Assembly: GCA_051155755.1 (NCBI GenBank)
Contig: DAXETY010000035.1
Coordinates: forward strand, 44,290-108,289
Direction of reading: 5' to 3'
Length of the DNA: 64,000 nucleotides
From: DAXETY01 sp051155755
GTDB taxonomy: Bacteria > Desulfobacterota > Desulfobacteria > Desulfobacterales > SG8-13
Below are positions 1 to 8,884 of the stretch, piece by piece (positions within the stretch are counted from its first letter, which is position 1; each line of letters starts with the position of its first letter). A program made the translations under genes and the position numbers. The notes beneath the pieces are model-generated. The model worked only from the letters and a program-made list of their open reading frames with translations. It ran no database searches and had not been told where the DNA came from.

Positions 1-1
1 T

Positions 2-427
2 GTCGGAGGGCTGGCCGGGCTGACATTGGGCGGACGCTGGATTGTCGACGGCGCCATTTCCATTGCCACCGGCATCGGTTTGAGCGAAGAAGTGGTGGGC
101 CTGTCGATTGTCGCCGTGGGCACCTCTCTGCCGGAACTGGCCACCTCGGCGGTGGCTGCCACCAAAAAGAAAGTCGACATCGCGGTGGGCAACGTGGTCG
201 GATCCAACATTTTCAACATCTTTTTCGTTCTGGGCATCAGCGCAACGGTCCGACCGATTCCCTTTTCCCCGCAAAGCAACATCGATTTGTTCACCGTCAT
301 TTTCGCCAGCCTGCTGCTGTTTCTGTTCATGTTCAGCGGCCGTCGTCGCCGCGTCGATCGCTGGGAGGGGGTTGTGGCCCTGGTGTTTTATGTCGGCTAC
401 ATCGCCTTTCGACTGCTCGGCATCTAA
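2..427 (+). CDS. Sodium/calcium antiporter (CaCA family), C-terminal part
   Basis: The reading frame is open from the left edge, so the start lies outside the window and only about 141 C-terminal residues are seen. The segment GLSIVAVGTSLPELATS followed by GNVVGSNIFNI is the alpha-2 repeat typical of YrbG-like Na+/Ca2+ exchangers; the Glu in SLPELATS and the Asn-rich GSNIFN segment line the ion path in this family. Two or three hydrophobic helices follow before the stop. It is an inner-membrane cation antiporter; the substrate cannot be set from this fragment. It lies upstream of corA on the same strand with an 84-bp gap, so co-transcription is possible. Confidence 0.85.
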   Translation, partial: VGGLAGLTLGGRWIVDGAISIATGIGLSEEVVGLSIVAVGTSLPELATSAVAATKKKVDIAVGNVVGSNIFNIFFVLGISATVRPIPFSPQSNIDLFTVIFASLLLFLFMFSGRRRRVDRWEGVVALVFYVGYIAFRLLGI

Positions 428-511
428 ACGGACGAAAGCCGGGCGATCGGGCGGCGCCGCCGCGATGGACGGCGGTCATGCGAGGATTTGACATCCGCAC
501 GGTGCCACTGT

Positions 512-1663
512 ATGAATCCAACTGCGATGCCAAAAAAAACACCGAAAACGATTCCTTTGAAACAAGTCGCCCGCGGTGTCGGCCGGCTGACGCGGAGGCG
601 GCCGCGGTTTATCAAACGCCCGCCCAAAAAACCCGGCACCGCCCCCGGAACGCTGGTCCCTTCGGTTGAACGCCCTGCGGAAGCGCCGCGAATCCGGTGG
701 ATCGGCTATGATGCCGAGCAACTGCAAGAACGCGAAATCCGGCACATCGAAGAGATTCTTCCCTTGTGGGAATCGCCCGCGGTTTCCTGGATCAATGTCG
801 ACGGACTCCACGACGTGGCCCTGCTTGAAACGATCGGCCGCCATTTTCACATCCATCCGCTGACCCTGGAAGACATTGCCAATTCGGGCCATCGCCCCAA
901 GGCCGAAGAGTTCGACGCGTATCTGTTTCTGGTGATCAAGATGCTCTACTACGACGAGGATCGACACCACATCGAGTCCGAACAGGTCAGTCTGGTTCTG
1001 GGGTCCAATTTTCTGGTTTCCCTCCAGGAACGGTCCGGTGACGTGTTCGACCCGGTGCGCGAGCGGCTGCAAAAAAGCAAGGGGCGGATTCGCCGGTCCG
1101 GATGCGATTATCTCGCCTATGCCCTGGTCGATGCCGTCGTCGATCATTATTTTGTAGTTCTGGAAATTCTGGGCGACAAAATCGAACTGCTCGAAGATGC
1201 CCTGCTACAAGGTCCGGAACCGGAGACCCTGCAGCAGATCTACCAACTGAAACGGGAGCTGATCTTTTTTCGCAAGCAGGTCTGGCCGATTCGGGAGATG
1301 GTCAACCGCCTGGTGAAAGAAGATTCGGCTTTCATCGGCGATGCCGTCGATATCTTTTTCAATGACGTTTACGATCATACCATCCAGATTATCGACACCA
1401 TCGAGTCCTACCGGGACGTCCTCACGGGCCTGCTGGACGTCTATCTTTCCACCGTCAGCAACCGCATGAACGAAGTGATGAAAGTGCTCACCATTATTGC
1501 CACCATTTTCATCCCACTCTCCTTTATTGCCGGTGTTTACGGTATGAATTTCGAATACATGCCCGAACTTCAATACCGCTGGGCCTACCCGGCCCTGTGG
1601 GGTGTCATTGTTGCCGTTTTCCTGGGAATGATCGCCTGGTTCAAACACAGGCGCTGGTTGTAG
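512..1663 (+). CDS. corA: CorA family Mg2+/Co2+ transporter
   Basis: About 383 residues. The C-terminus carries the diagnostic YGMNFEYMPEL signature between two transmembrane helices, followed by the short basic tail KHRRWL. The long charged N-terminal cytoplasmic domain matches the CorA funnel. CorA forms a pentameric inner-membrane channel gated by intracellular Mg2+. I chose ATG 512; an in-frame TTG at 488 and an ATG at 527 are alternatives, and none has a strong ribosome-binding site. The first 45 or so residues are unusually rich in Lys, Arg and Pro, an extension beyond the core fold. The neighbours are other cation transporters. Confidence 0.93.
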   Translation: MNPTAMPKKTPKTIPLKQVARGVGRLTRRRPRFIKRPPKKPGTAPGTLVPSVERPAEAPRIRWIGYDAEQLQEREIRHIEEILPLWESPAVSWINVDGLHDVALLETIGRHFHIHPLTLEDIANSGHRPKAEEFDAYLFLVIKMLYYDEDRHHIESEQVSLVLGSNFLVSLQERSGDVFDPVRERLQKSKGRIRRSGCDYLAYALVDAVVDHYFVVLEILGDKIELLEDALLQGPEPETLQQIYQLKRELIFFRKQVWPIREMVNRLVKEDSAFIGDAVDIFFNDVYDHTIQIIDTIESYRDVLTGLLDVYLSTVSNRMNEVMKVLTIIATIFIPLSFIAGVYGMNFEYMPELQYRWAYPALWGVIVAVFLGMIAWFKHRRWL

Positions 1664-1713
1664 CCGAATGGGAAACCGCCATTTTTGATGCCGGAATTCA
1701 GACGGAGAGGACG

Positions 1714-2316
1714 ATGAAAAAACGGATTGTATGTTTATGGCTGATCCTTATCGGTTTTTCCGTGGCCATTCCATGGGTTTGGGCGGCTGTCGAAGCGCCC
1801 GCACCTTTCGGTTTCGTGCCGGGAAAGACCTCCTATGCGGCGGCCCTGGAGATGATCGACGCCCGCGGCTGGAAATCCGTGGAGTACGAAAAGCGTCAAT
1901 TCAAAAAAATCGGGCGTGACGATCCCCGCAAAGGCAAGAACACCTTTCTGCTGGTCGATCCCCGCAAAATGGACGGCATCAAGCGGATCCTGCTGTTTTT
2001 CGATATCGACGCCACCCTGGACGCCGTAATGGTCGTCATCGACCCGAACCTTTTCGAGTCGGTGCTGGACGAGCTGAACGATAAATACACGCTGGTCGAA
2101 AAGCAGCTCGAGGGCAAAGATTTTTCCATGGATTACGATCACGTGCTGTTTCGGCAGGGGGACCACTACATCGAACTGCAGCGGTTAAGTGCGCATCACG
2201 TCCGGCTGGTCTACGTGGAGAAACTGCTCTACGAAAATTACCGGGATTTTCTGTTGAAGACCTATGAGCCGTTCCGGCACAAGCTCGTCAAGAAGGATTG
2301 GATGAAAGATCTGTAA
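1714..2316 (+). CDS. Hypothetical secreted/periplasmic protein
   Basis: 200 residues; no family recognised. The start is ATG 1714, set by a GGAGAGG ribosome-binding site four bases upstream; an in-frame extension to 1597 overlaps corA and is unlikely. Residues 1-24 form a signal peptide: a KKR basic head, a hydrophobic core and a likely cut after VWA. The mature part is a mixed alpha/beta protein with a repeated Lys/Asp/Tyr-rich character and no Cys pairs or catalytic motif that I recognise. It follows corA by 50 bp and may be its co-transcribed partner. A perfect inverted repeat follows the stop. Confidence 0.8.
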   Translation: MKKRIVCLWLILIGFSVAIPWVWAAVEAPAPFGFVPGKTSYAAALEMIDARGWKSVEYEKRQFKKIGRDDPRKGKNTFLLVDPRKMDGIKRILLFFDIDATLDAVMVVIDPNLFESVLDELNDKYTLVEKQLEGKDFSMDYDHVLFRQGDHYIELQRLSAHHVRLVYVEKLLYENYRDFLLKTYEPFRHKLVKKDWMKDL

Positions 2317-2320
2317 ACTC

Positions 2321-2352
2321 GCTGAGAATCCCGCCATGGCGGGATTCTCAGC
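2321..2352. terminator. Perfect 15-bp inverted repeat between convergent genes
   Basis: The arms GCTGAGAATCCCGCC and GGCGGGATTCTCAGC are separated by AT. The element fills the 63-bp gap between the plus-strand hypothetical gene and the minus-strand ktrA, so a bidirectional terminator is the natural reading. There is no long T-run on either side, so it may instead be an mRNA 3'-end stabiliser. Confidence 0.6.
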
Positions 2353-2379
2353 GGGGAAATGGCCATTTCCGGGCGGGCA

Positions 2380-3036
2380 CTACTTGAGTTCTTTGATCCG
2401 GTCCAGATCCTTGGATTTTCCGATGATCAGCAGGATGTCGCTGTCCTTGACCACAAAGTCCGCCGGCGGGATAATCTCGAATCGGTCGGGAACCAGCTGT
2501 TTGACGGCGATCACGTAGACGCCGTAGCGTTTGCGCAGTTCGATCTCTTGCAGGGATTTTCCGATGAAAGAAGCCGGCGGATCGACCTGGATCAGGTTGT
2601 AGTCTTCCTCGAGGGGGAAAAAGTCGAGCACGTTGGGTCGGGTCCATCGCTTGGCCAGACGTGCGGCCATGTCTTTGCCGGGGCGAATCGTCTCGGAGGC
2701 TCCGATCCGCCTTAGAATATCGGCGTGGATATCGTCTTCGGCCTTGGCGACGACGTGGTTGATACCGAGTTCGCTCAGGTGATAGCAGATCAGAATGCTC
2801 ATGCGGATGTTGGACCCTGCGCTGACCACGACGCGATCCATTTCCTCCAGGCCCAGACCTTTAAGCCGGTCGGCGTCGGTGGCATCCAGCTCGATGGCCG
2901 TCGTGCAATAGGGCTCCACCGCCTGGACCTTTTCATGGTTGCGCTCGATGACAACCACCTCGTTGCCGTTTTCGTAAAGGGACCGGGCCAGATAGTAGCC
3001 GAAGCTTCCGGCACCGATCACAGCAAACCGCTTCAT
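2380..3036 (-). CDS. ktrA: KtrA/TrkA-type K+ channel regulatory subunit (RCK)
   Basis: 218 residues: one Rossmann RCK_N domain with the nucleotide-binding GAGSFG at residues 8-13 and an acidic residue after beta-2 (VVVIERN), then a C-terminal TrkA_C domain (about residues 135-218). Its length fits single-RCK KtrA rather than double-RCK TrkA of E. coli. It is a cytoplasmic ring that binds ATP/ADP or NAD(H) and gates the membrane subunit encoded 11 bp upstream on the same strand, so the two form an operon. Confidence 0.92.
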   Translation of the reverse strand: MKRFAVIGAGSFGYYLARSLYENGNEVVVIERNHEKVQAVEPYCTTAIELDATDADRLKGLGLEEMDRVVVSAGSNIRMSILICYHLSELGINHVVAKAEDDIHADILRRIGASETIRPGKDMAARLAKRWTRPNVLDFFPLEEDYNLIQVDPPASFIGKSLQEIELRKRYGVYVIAVKQLVPDRFEIIPPADFVVKDSDILLIIGKSKDLDRIKELK

Positions 3037-3047
3037 TATCCGCTCCT

Positions 3048-4415
3048 TTAACCGATCATGAGGTTTTCTTCGGCATACGTGATGCCTCTGCGTGGTTCGG
3101 CCCCTGCGATGATGTAGGTAAATACCGGTACGCCGATCCGGCCGATGACCATCACGGCGATGAGAATGGCTTTGCCGATCGGATTCAACAGGGGCGTCGC
3201 CCCCATAGACAAACCCACCGTGCCGAAGGCCGAGACGGTTTCGAACAAATAACCCAGAAACTGACGATGCCCCAGTGCCCCGCTGCCGTGGCCCGGATCG
3301 AATATCAGAATCGCGAACAGCGCCGCGGCGATGATTCCGATGGACAACACGATCAGGGAAATACTGCGGTTGACGGTATCTTCGGGGAGGCTTTTTTGGA
3401 AAAGGTTGACCCGGGAATAGCGTTTGATTCGGCTCCAGGAATAGCCGGTCAGCACGGCCAGCGTGGTGGTCTTCAGGCCGCCGCCGCAGGAGCCCGGCGA
3501 GGCCCCGAAAAACATCAGAAACATCATCAGGGTCAACGTGGCGCTGTTCAGCGATCCGATGTCAATCGTGTTGAAGCCGGCCGTTCGACAGGTGATGGAC
3601 TGGAATATTGCGATCAGCATCCGGTGCGAGAGATCATACGGTTGCAAACGGCCGGATTCGGCGATGTAGAATATGATCGCACCGGCCCCCACCAGCACGC
3701 CGGAGGTGATCAGCACCGTTTTGGTTTGCACGGAAAACCGCGGTCGTTTCGAGCGGTGGGTCAGCCGGCGCCACAGTTCGTAAACGACCGGAAATCCCAG
3801 GCCGCCGAAGACGATCAGTCCGCCGATGGTTCCATTCAATACCCAGGAAGCGCTTTCGTTGACAAAGCTGGTTTCGAACAGTGAGAATCCGGCATTGCAA
3901 AAGGACGACACGGAATGAAACAGGGCCAGTTTCAGCGCGACCAGGGCGGGATGGGCACTCCACCAGTGGAAGAACAAAATCACTACGCCGGCGAGCTCGG
4001 CCACTGCCGTAAACAGGAAGATCGAACGCAGCAGGGCGTAGATGTCTTCCCGGGGTGTGTGGGAAAACACTTCCTGCATGGCCATGCGGTGTTGAAAAAA
4101 GACCTTTTTCCCGATGATCTGAAACAGGGTCACCGAAATGGTCATGATCCCCAGCCCGCCGATCTGGATCAGCACGAGCAGGACGCTGTGGCCGAAAGTC
4201 GAAAAATAGCTGCCGGTGTCCACCACGATCAATCCGGTGACGCAAACCGCGGAAGCGGACGTGAAAAGGGCGTCGATGGGCGCAATGTGACCGGAAACGG
4301 TTGCCGCCGGCAGCATCAGAATCCCCGCTCCCAGGGTGATGGCCGCAAGGTAGCTCAACAGCAGAAGGTTGGCCGGGTGCAACCGGCTCAGATGCCGCAG
4401 GATCCAGTCGTACAT
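3048..4415 (-). CDS. ktrB: KtrB/TrkH-type K+ translocating membrane subunit
   Basis: 455 residues, almost entirely hydrophobic helices with short pore loops. The pore segments VCVTGLIVVDTG, SSFCNAGFSLF, CRTAGFNTID and SAFGTVGLSMG show the four degenerate selectivity-filter repeats of the SKT superfamily, each with the central Gly. It transports K+ (possibly coupled to Na+ or H+) across the inner membrane with KtrA, the next gene. The start ATG 4415 gives a normal N-terminus (MYDWILRHLSRLHPANLLL). Confidence 0.93.
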   Translation of the reverse strand: MYDWILRHLSRLHPANLLLLSYLAAITLGAGILMLPAATVSGHIAPIDALFTSASAVCVTGLIVVDTGSYFSTFGHSVLLVLIQIGGLGIMTISVTLFQIIGKKVFFQHRMAMQEVFSHTPREDIYALLRSIFLFTAVAELAGVVILFFHWWSAHPALVALKLALFHSVSSFCNAGFSLFETSFVNESASWVLNGTIGGLIVFGGLGFPVVYELWRRLTHRSKRPRFSVQTKTVLITSGVLVGAGAIIFYIAESGRLQPYDLSHRMLIAIFQSITCRTAGFNTIDIGSLNSATLTLMMFLMFFGASPGSCGGGLKTTTLAVLTGYSWSRIKRYSRVNLFQKSLPEDTVNRSISLIVLSIGIIAAALFAILIFDPGHGSGALGHRQFLGYLFETVSAFGTVGLSMGATPLLNPIGKAILIAVMVIGRIGVPVFTYIIAGAEPRRGITYAEENLMIG

Positions 4416-4505
4416 CCCGTGTCCCTATCACTTTAAACCGAAACCGGGCGATTCAAATTACAAGGTAATGCAAACCGCGCGCTCTTCGGGTAGATCGCAA
4501 TCCGG

Positions 4506-5825
4506 TCACTCGGTGTGCGCAAAGGATTGCGTGAGCGTCAATCGGATGATGGCCGCCCTGCGCCCCCGCACTTCCACCACCTCGGCCGTGGCACCGGGAA
4601 GTTCGATGCGGTCGCCCACCGAAGGCAACCGCCCGGTCTGGGAAACCAGCAATCCGGAAAGCGTGTCGGCTGCTTCCTCTTCCAAGGCCAGCCCAAAGCG
4701 ACGGCGAATGACTTGAACCGGTGTTCCGCCGGATACCAGAAACTGGCCGGACCCGGCGGGAACGATGTCGGGCAGTTCGTCGTCGAACTCGTCCTCCACC
4801 GACCCGACCAATGGTTCCAGAACGTTCTCCAGGGTTACCATGCCGGTGACCGTGCCGTGTTCGTCCACTGGAAACGCCATGTGATGATGGGTGGCCTGGA
4901 AGTGCCGCAGAAGCCGCCGGACCGGCATGGTCTCCGGAACGAAATGCGGTGCGCGCATCAGATTCGGCAGTGAAATTGCGGCATCGGGCGGCAGACCGAC
5001 CAGGTCTTTGACGTGCAGAACCCCCCGGACATGATCCATGGAACCCTCGCACACCGGATACCGGGAATGTCGGGTGTAGCGAATGCGGTCGAATATTTCC
5101 GACGGTGAAAGGCTGAATTCGAGAAACACCACGTCAATCCGCGGTACCATCACCTGGCGGCAGACCATCTCGTCGAATTCGAAGACGGCATTGATCAAAC
5201 GTTGCTCCGATCGGCTCAACTCCCCGTGGGCGTGGGCCTGCCGAATCAGCGTACGGATTTCTTCCTCGCTGTGCGGCACTTCGAAGGCGCCGGCACCGCT
5301 GACGCCGGTCAGACGCAGGAGCAAATCGGTCAAGCCGCTCAACAGCACTAGAAAGGGATACAGAAGGTAATAGAATCCTTTCAACGGTGCGGCACAGAAC
5401 AGCAAAAGGGCTTCCGGGTTGCGCAGGGCGGCGATTTTCGGGGCCTGTTCACCCAGAACCAGATGCGCGGCGGTGATGGCGGCGAACGCAATGACAAATG
5501 CCAGGCCGTGTACCCATGCCTCGGCATCGATGCCGAGGGCGTAGAGCAGCGGGCGCAGCAGATGCGCCACGGCCGGCTCTCCCATCCAGCCCAGACCGAG
5601 TGAGGCCATGGTAATACCCAGCTGGCAGGCCGAAAGCGAAGCTTCCAGGCGATCGGCAAGCCACATGGCAGTGCCGGCCATGGGCCGCTTGGCCTGTACC
5701 ATGGCGCCCAAACGACTGCGCCGCACTTTGACCAGGGCGAACTCGGCTGCCACGAAAAAACCGTTCAAGCCCACCATAACGAGGGCCAGGATGATTTTGA
5801 ATCCATCATACTGCCAACCTGCCAT
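4506..5825 (-). CDS. CNNM/CorC-like membrane protein (DUF21-CBS-CorC_HlyC)
   Basis: 439 residues. An N-terminal DUF21 membrane domain (about residues 5-195) contains the AACQLGITMASLGLGWMGEP-type signature as SACQLGITMASLGLG. Then come a CBS pair (about 210-330, with the MVPR motif that opens it) and a C-terminal CorC_HlyC domain (about 345-430). Family members act in Mg2+/Co2+ homeostasis; the old name hemolysin C is misleading. It lies 10 bp after epmA and belongs to the uspA-epmA operon. Adjacency to corA and ktrAB fits a cation-transport theme. Confidence 0.9.
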   Translation of the reverse strand: MAGWQYDGFKIILALVMVGLNGFFVAAEFALVKVRRSRLGAMVQAKRPMAGTAMWLADRLEASLSACQLGITMASLGLGWMGEPAVAHLLRPLLYALGIDAEAWVHGLAFVIAFAAITAAHLVLGEQAPKIAALRNPEALLLFCAAPLKGFYYLLYPFLVLLSGLTDLLLRLTGVSGAGAFEVPHSEEEIRTLIRQAHAHGELSRSEQRLINAVFEFDEMVCRQVMVPRIDVVFLEFSLSPSEIFDRIRYTRHSRYPVCEGSMDHVRGVLHVKDLVGLPPDAAISLPNLMRAPHFVPETMPVRRLLRHFQATHHHMAFPVDEHGTVTGMVTLENVLEPLVGSVEDEFDDELPDIVPAGSGQFLVSGGTPVQVIRRRFGLALEEEAADTLSGLLVSQTGRLPSVGDRIELPGATAEVVEVRGRRAAIIRLTLTQSFAHTE

Positions 5826-5835
5826 AATTCAGACC

Positions 5836-6750
5836 TCAAAGCTCCTCGGGCGTGAATGCGACCACGGCGTCGATTTCCGCCGCATCGGCAAACAGCATCA
5901 CCAGCCGGTCGATGCCCATGGCATTGCCGACTGCCGGAGGCATGTGCGTCAGTTGCTCCAGGAACAAATCCGGCATGGGATAGAGGCGCTTGCCGGCATT
6001 TTTGCGCAGCGCAAGCTCACGTTCGAATCGACGGCGCTGCTCTGCGGCGTCGGTCAGTTCGGAATATGCGTTACAGAGCTCCAGACCGCCGATATACAAT
6101 TCGAACCGTTCGACCAATGCCGGGTTGTCGGATTTCGGCCTTGCCAAAGATCCGCACGGGACCGGATAGTCATGTAGAAACACCGGCCGGGATATCCCGA
6201 GGCGGGGTTCGATTTCCAATCCCAGTATTTCGTCGAATCGACCTGCCGCCAGCGCCCGCTGCATCGAAAAGGCCGCGAAACGCCGGAAGGCCTCTGCCAC
6301 GGTTATTCGCTCCCAGGGGGGACTCAGGTCGATCCTGCATCCCTGATAGGAAAGGGTTTGGGAAATATCAAGCCCCCCCCGCAGGGCACCGATCAGTGAT
6401 TCGCACTGATCCATCATGTCCAGATAGTCGTGGCCGGCGGTATACCATTCGAGCATTGTCATTTCGGGCAGATGGCGCCGGCCGCGTTCCCGATTGCGGA
6501 AACAGCGGCAAATCTGAAAAATACGGGGATATCCGGCCGCCAGCAAGCGCTTCATGCACAATTCCGGTGATGGATGCAGGTACCAGTCGCCGGAAGGTTC
6601 GGCTTCGATATGGGCCTCCGGCGCCGGCGCCGGAATGCGGAAGGGCGTTTCCACCTCCAGGTAATCGGCGGCGGAAAAATAGTTGCGGATTTCCCGGAGA
6701 ATTGCGGCGCGCAGTTTCAGCGTTTTCTTCAAGGTGATCTGCCGGATCAT
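5836..6750 (-). CDS. epmA: EF-P (R)-beta-lysine ligase EpmA (GenX/PoxA)
   Basis: 304 residues, a stand-alone class II lysyl-tRNA-synthetase-like catalytic core without an anticodon-binding domain. Class II motif 2 is seen in RIFQICRCFRNRERG, followed by HLPEMTMLEWY; the C-terminal GNAMGIDRLVMLFADA is motif 3. EpmA attaches beta-lysine to a conserved Lys of elongation factor P. The start is ATG 6750, which overlaps the uspA stop as ATGA; a longer reading to 6810 has no support. Neither efp nor epmB is in this window. The length is close to E. coli EpmA (325). Confidence 0.92.
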   Translation of the reverse strand: MIRQITLKKTLKLRAAILREIRNYFSAADYLEVETPFRIPAPAPEAHIEAEPSGDWYLHPSPELCMKRLLAAGYPRIFQICRCFRNRERGRRHLPEMTMLEWYTAGHDYLDMMDQCESLIGALRGGLDISQTLSYQGCRIDLSPPWERITVAEAFRRFAAFSMQRALAAGRFDEILGLEIEPRLGISRPVFLHDYPVPCGSLARPKSDNPALVERFELYIGGLELCNAYSELTDAAEQRRRFERELALRKNAGKRLYPMPDLFLEQLTHMPPAVGNAMGIDRLVMLFADAAEIDAVVAFTPEEL

Positions 6751-7157
6751 TTCACGAGCATCACCGGGCAGGAAGCCAGAATGCCGATTTTGTGGCTCAA
6801 GGTTCCCCACCCCCGGGTCGGGTCCCGGGGATCGATGCGATGGGACTGCATCACGATCAGATCGATATTCAGATTCTCTGCGGATTGCAGAATTTCAGCG
6901 GCCCGGGCTCCATACACGATTTTCGGTTCGACTTTCGGCCCGGTGTCGTCGATGAATGCCAGCAGGGAATCCATGTCCCGGTGTGCTTGTCTTTCAAGCC
7001 GAAGGTAGAAGTCCTCGAACTCTTCAAAGGTGGTGTCGGCGATCACTTCGATGACGTGCAGCGGATAAACCGTATCCGTGGCCAGTCCGATGGCGATTTT
7101 CATCGCTTCTTCGCAGCGGCGGGATTCGTCCACGGGGACCAGAATGTTTCGAAACAT
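6747..7157 (-). CDS. Universal stress protein, UspA family
   Basis: 136 residues. The N-terminal MFRNILVPVDESRR is the classic Usp opening with the Asp that contacts the nucleotide. IVMQSHR and the C-terminal GTLSHKIGILASCPVMLV stand where the ATP-binding G-2x-G-9x-G(S/T) motif is expected, but it is modified here, so ATP binding is uncertain. Start ATG 7157 is chosen for the GGAG six bases upstream; an in-frame start at 7181 is less likely. Its stop overlaps the epmA start, so the two are translationally coupled. Confidence 0.88.
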   Translation of the reverse strand: MFRNILVPVDESRRCEEAMKIAIGLATDTVYPLHVIEVIADTTFEEFEDFYLRLERQAHRDMDSLLAFIDDTGPKVEPKIVYGARAAEILQSAENLNIDLIVMQSHRIDPRDPTRGWGTLSHKIGILASCPVMLVK

Positions 7158-7465
7158 ACCGTGCTCCTTGTACTGAGCCAACTCGGATCGGGTTCGGCGC
7201 GTCTTCTTGGGAATTTGGATGGCTCGAAATTATCAGGGTCACTATAATGCAAATGCCGTTAAATACAAGCGCCTTTGATCAGCGAAACCAGCGTTCAGAC
7301 CGTGTCCATCCGGAAATGACCCTTTTCGGTCCGGCCGATAAAACAGAAGCACTGCGTGTTTTGCGACTGGACTTGCAAAACGCCGCGGGATCGGATTCGG
7401 TAAAATTGCGCATTCCTGATTGGGACACGCCACCGCGGCGCTTCCGCCTGGTGGTCGGCCGCCGG
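7158..7465. other. 308-bp intergenic stretch between nuoN and uspA
   Basis: It holds the candidate uspA promoter near 7241-7268 and a weak 7-bp inverted repeat (7358-7364 with 7375-7381) downstream of nuoN that lacks a T-run. No reading frame here shows a protein family or a good ribosome-binding site. I see nothing else. Confidence 0.5.
7241..7268 (-). promoter_or_regulatory. Candidate sigma-70 promoter for uspA-epmA-corC-like operon
   Basis: On the minus strand, TTGTAT (7263-7268), a 16-bp spacer and TATAGT (7241-7246) lie about 85 bp before the uspA start. This is based on motif match only. Confidence 0.4.
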
Positions 7466-8884
7466 CTAGAACAGACTCTCAGTGGCGGCCAGCGCCAAAT
7501 CGAACAGCCCGGTCGGATACATGCCGGCGGCCACCATCACCAGTACCAGGGCGATGGTCAGCAGTTTCAGCGGGGCCGGCACGATAAGTGATGGGGTCGG
7601 CGATGCCGGTTCCATCAGATAGGCCGCTTTGACGGCCATAATGTAATAATATAGCGAGATCACCACGTTGATCATGGCGATCAGCACCAGAAGAAACAGC
7701 CCCTGTTTCATGGCGGCGGTGAACACCAGCAGTTTGGCGGTGAATCCGATCGTGGGAGGGATGCCCGCCAGGCCGAACAGCGACAGCATCAGGGCCATGG
7801 CCAGCAGCGGAGAGTTCCGGTGCAGGCCGGCCAGTTCCGAAATCTGGAGGTTGCGGCCATCGTCCGCGACCGTGGCCAGCACCAGGAAGACAGTGAACTT
7901 CATCAGCAGGATCGAAAGGGCATAGAACATGGCAGCGGCGTAGCCGGTTGAATTCATGCTCAGGATGCCGACCAGCACGTATCCCGCGTGCGCGATGCTG
8001 GAGTAAGCCAGCATGCGTTTGAAGTCCTTTTGCACGATGGCCACCAGGTTTCCCACGGTCATGGACAGCACCGCCATCACGACCAGTGCATCGACCAGGT
8101 AAGCGCTGCCGCCGCCGCTCAAAGATACGATGCGCACCAGGATCGCCACCGCCCCCACCTTGGACGCCGTGGCGATAAAGGCAGCCGCCTCATTGGCGGC
8201 TCCCTGGTACACGTCCGGTGCCCAGAAGTGAAACGGAAAGACGGCCAGTTTGAAAAAAAATCCGCCCAGGGTCAGCATCAGTCCGACGAGCACGATCGGA
8301 TTGTCGATCACCTCGGGCAAAACGGCCGCGATGGTCTCGAGGTACATGGCCTGTATGCTGCCATACAGCAGGGCGATGCCCAGCAGCATCACGGCGGAGG
8401 CCGACACACCCACCAGAAAATACTTGATGCCGGCTTCCACGGCCACCGCGCGCTCGCGCCGCAGGGAGACCAGTACGTAGAGGCTGTAGCTGGAAAGCTC
8501 CAGGGCGACGTAAACGGTGAGCAGGTGAACGCTGCTCACCAGCAGCATCATGGCCAGGGTGGCGGTCATCATCAGCAGGTAGAATTCGGCGTGGCGCCGG
8601 TCTGCCACGCCGGCGAGATTCCCGCACAGGCAGATTACCAGAAACAATCCCATGAACAGCATCACCTTGAATACCTGGGAATACAGGTCCACCCGGTAGG
8701 TGCCGGCAAACAACAGCCCCTCGGCCCGAACGGCCGCCAGACTGACCAGCAGGCCCAGCGCCGCCATTGCCAGCGCCGCCCCGAAAAAGCCGCGCGCCGA
8801 TATCTTCGGCAGCACGGCGAGCATCAGCAATACAACCGTGGCACCGAAGGCAAAGAGTTCGGGAGCGAAGTGCATCCAGTTCAT
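7466..8884 (-). CDS. nuoN: NADH-quinone oxidoreductase subunit N
   Basis: 472 residues, about 14 transmembrane helices; an antiporter-like proton-pumping subunit of complex I. FPFHFWAPDVYQGA followed by a conserved central Lys region (ATASKVGAVAIL) marks the antiporter-like half-channel helices. It is the last gene of the nuo operon and overlaps nuoM by four bases (ATGA). Length is usual (E. coli NuoN 485). Confidence 0.95.
   Translation of the reverse strand: MNWMHFAPELFAFGATVVLLMLAVLPKISARGFFGAALAMAALGLLVSLAAVRAEGLLFAGTYRVDLYSQVFKVMLFMGLFLVICLCGNLAGVADRRHAEFYLLMMTATLAMMLLVSSVHLLTVYVALELSSYSLYVLVSLRRERAVAVEAGIKYFLVGVSASAVMLLGIALLYGSIQAMYLETIAAVLPEVIDNPIVLVGLMLTLGGFFFKLAVFPFHFWAPDVYQGAANEAAAFIATASKVGAVAILVRIVSLSGGGSAYLVDALVVMAVLSMTVGNLVAIVQKDFKRMLAYSSIAHAGYVLVGILSMNSTGYAAAMFYALSILLMKFTVFLVLATVADDGRNLQISELAGLHRNSPLLAMALMLSLFGLAGIPPTIGFTAKLLVFTAAMKQGLFLLVLIAMINVVISLYYYIMAVKAAYLMEPASPTPSLIVPAPLKLLTIALVLVMVAAGMYPTGLFDLALAATESLF

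Noticed and set aside
7243..7248. TATAAT on the plus strand
   Set aside because: No gene follows on that strand and the nearest -35-like sequence is 22 bp away. The overlapping minus-strand promoter for uspA fits better.
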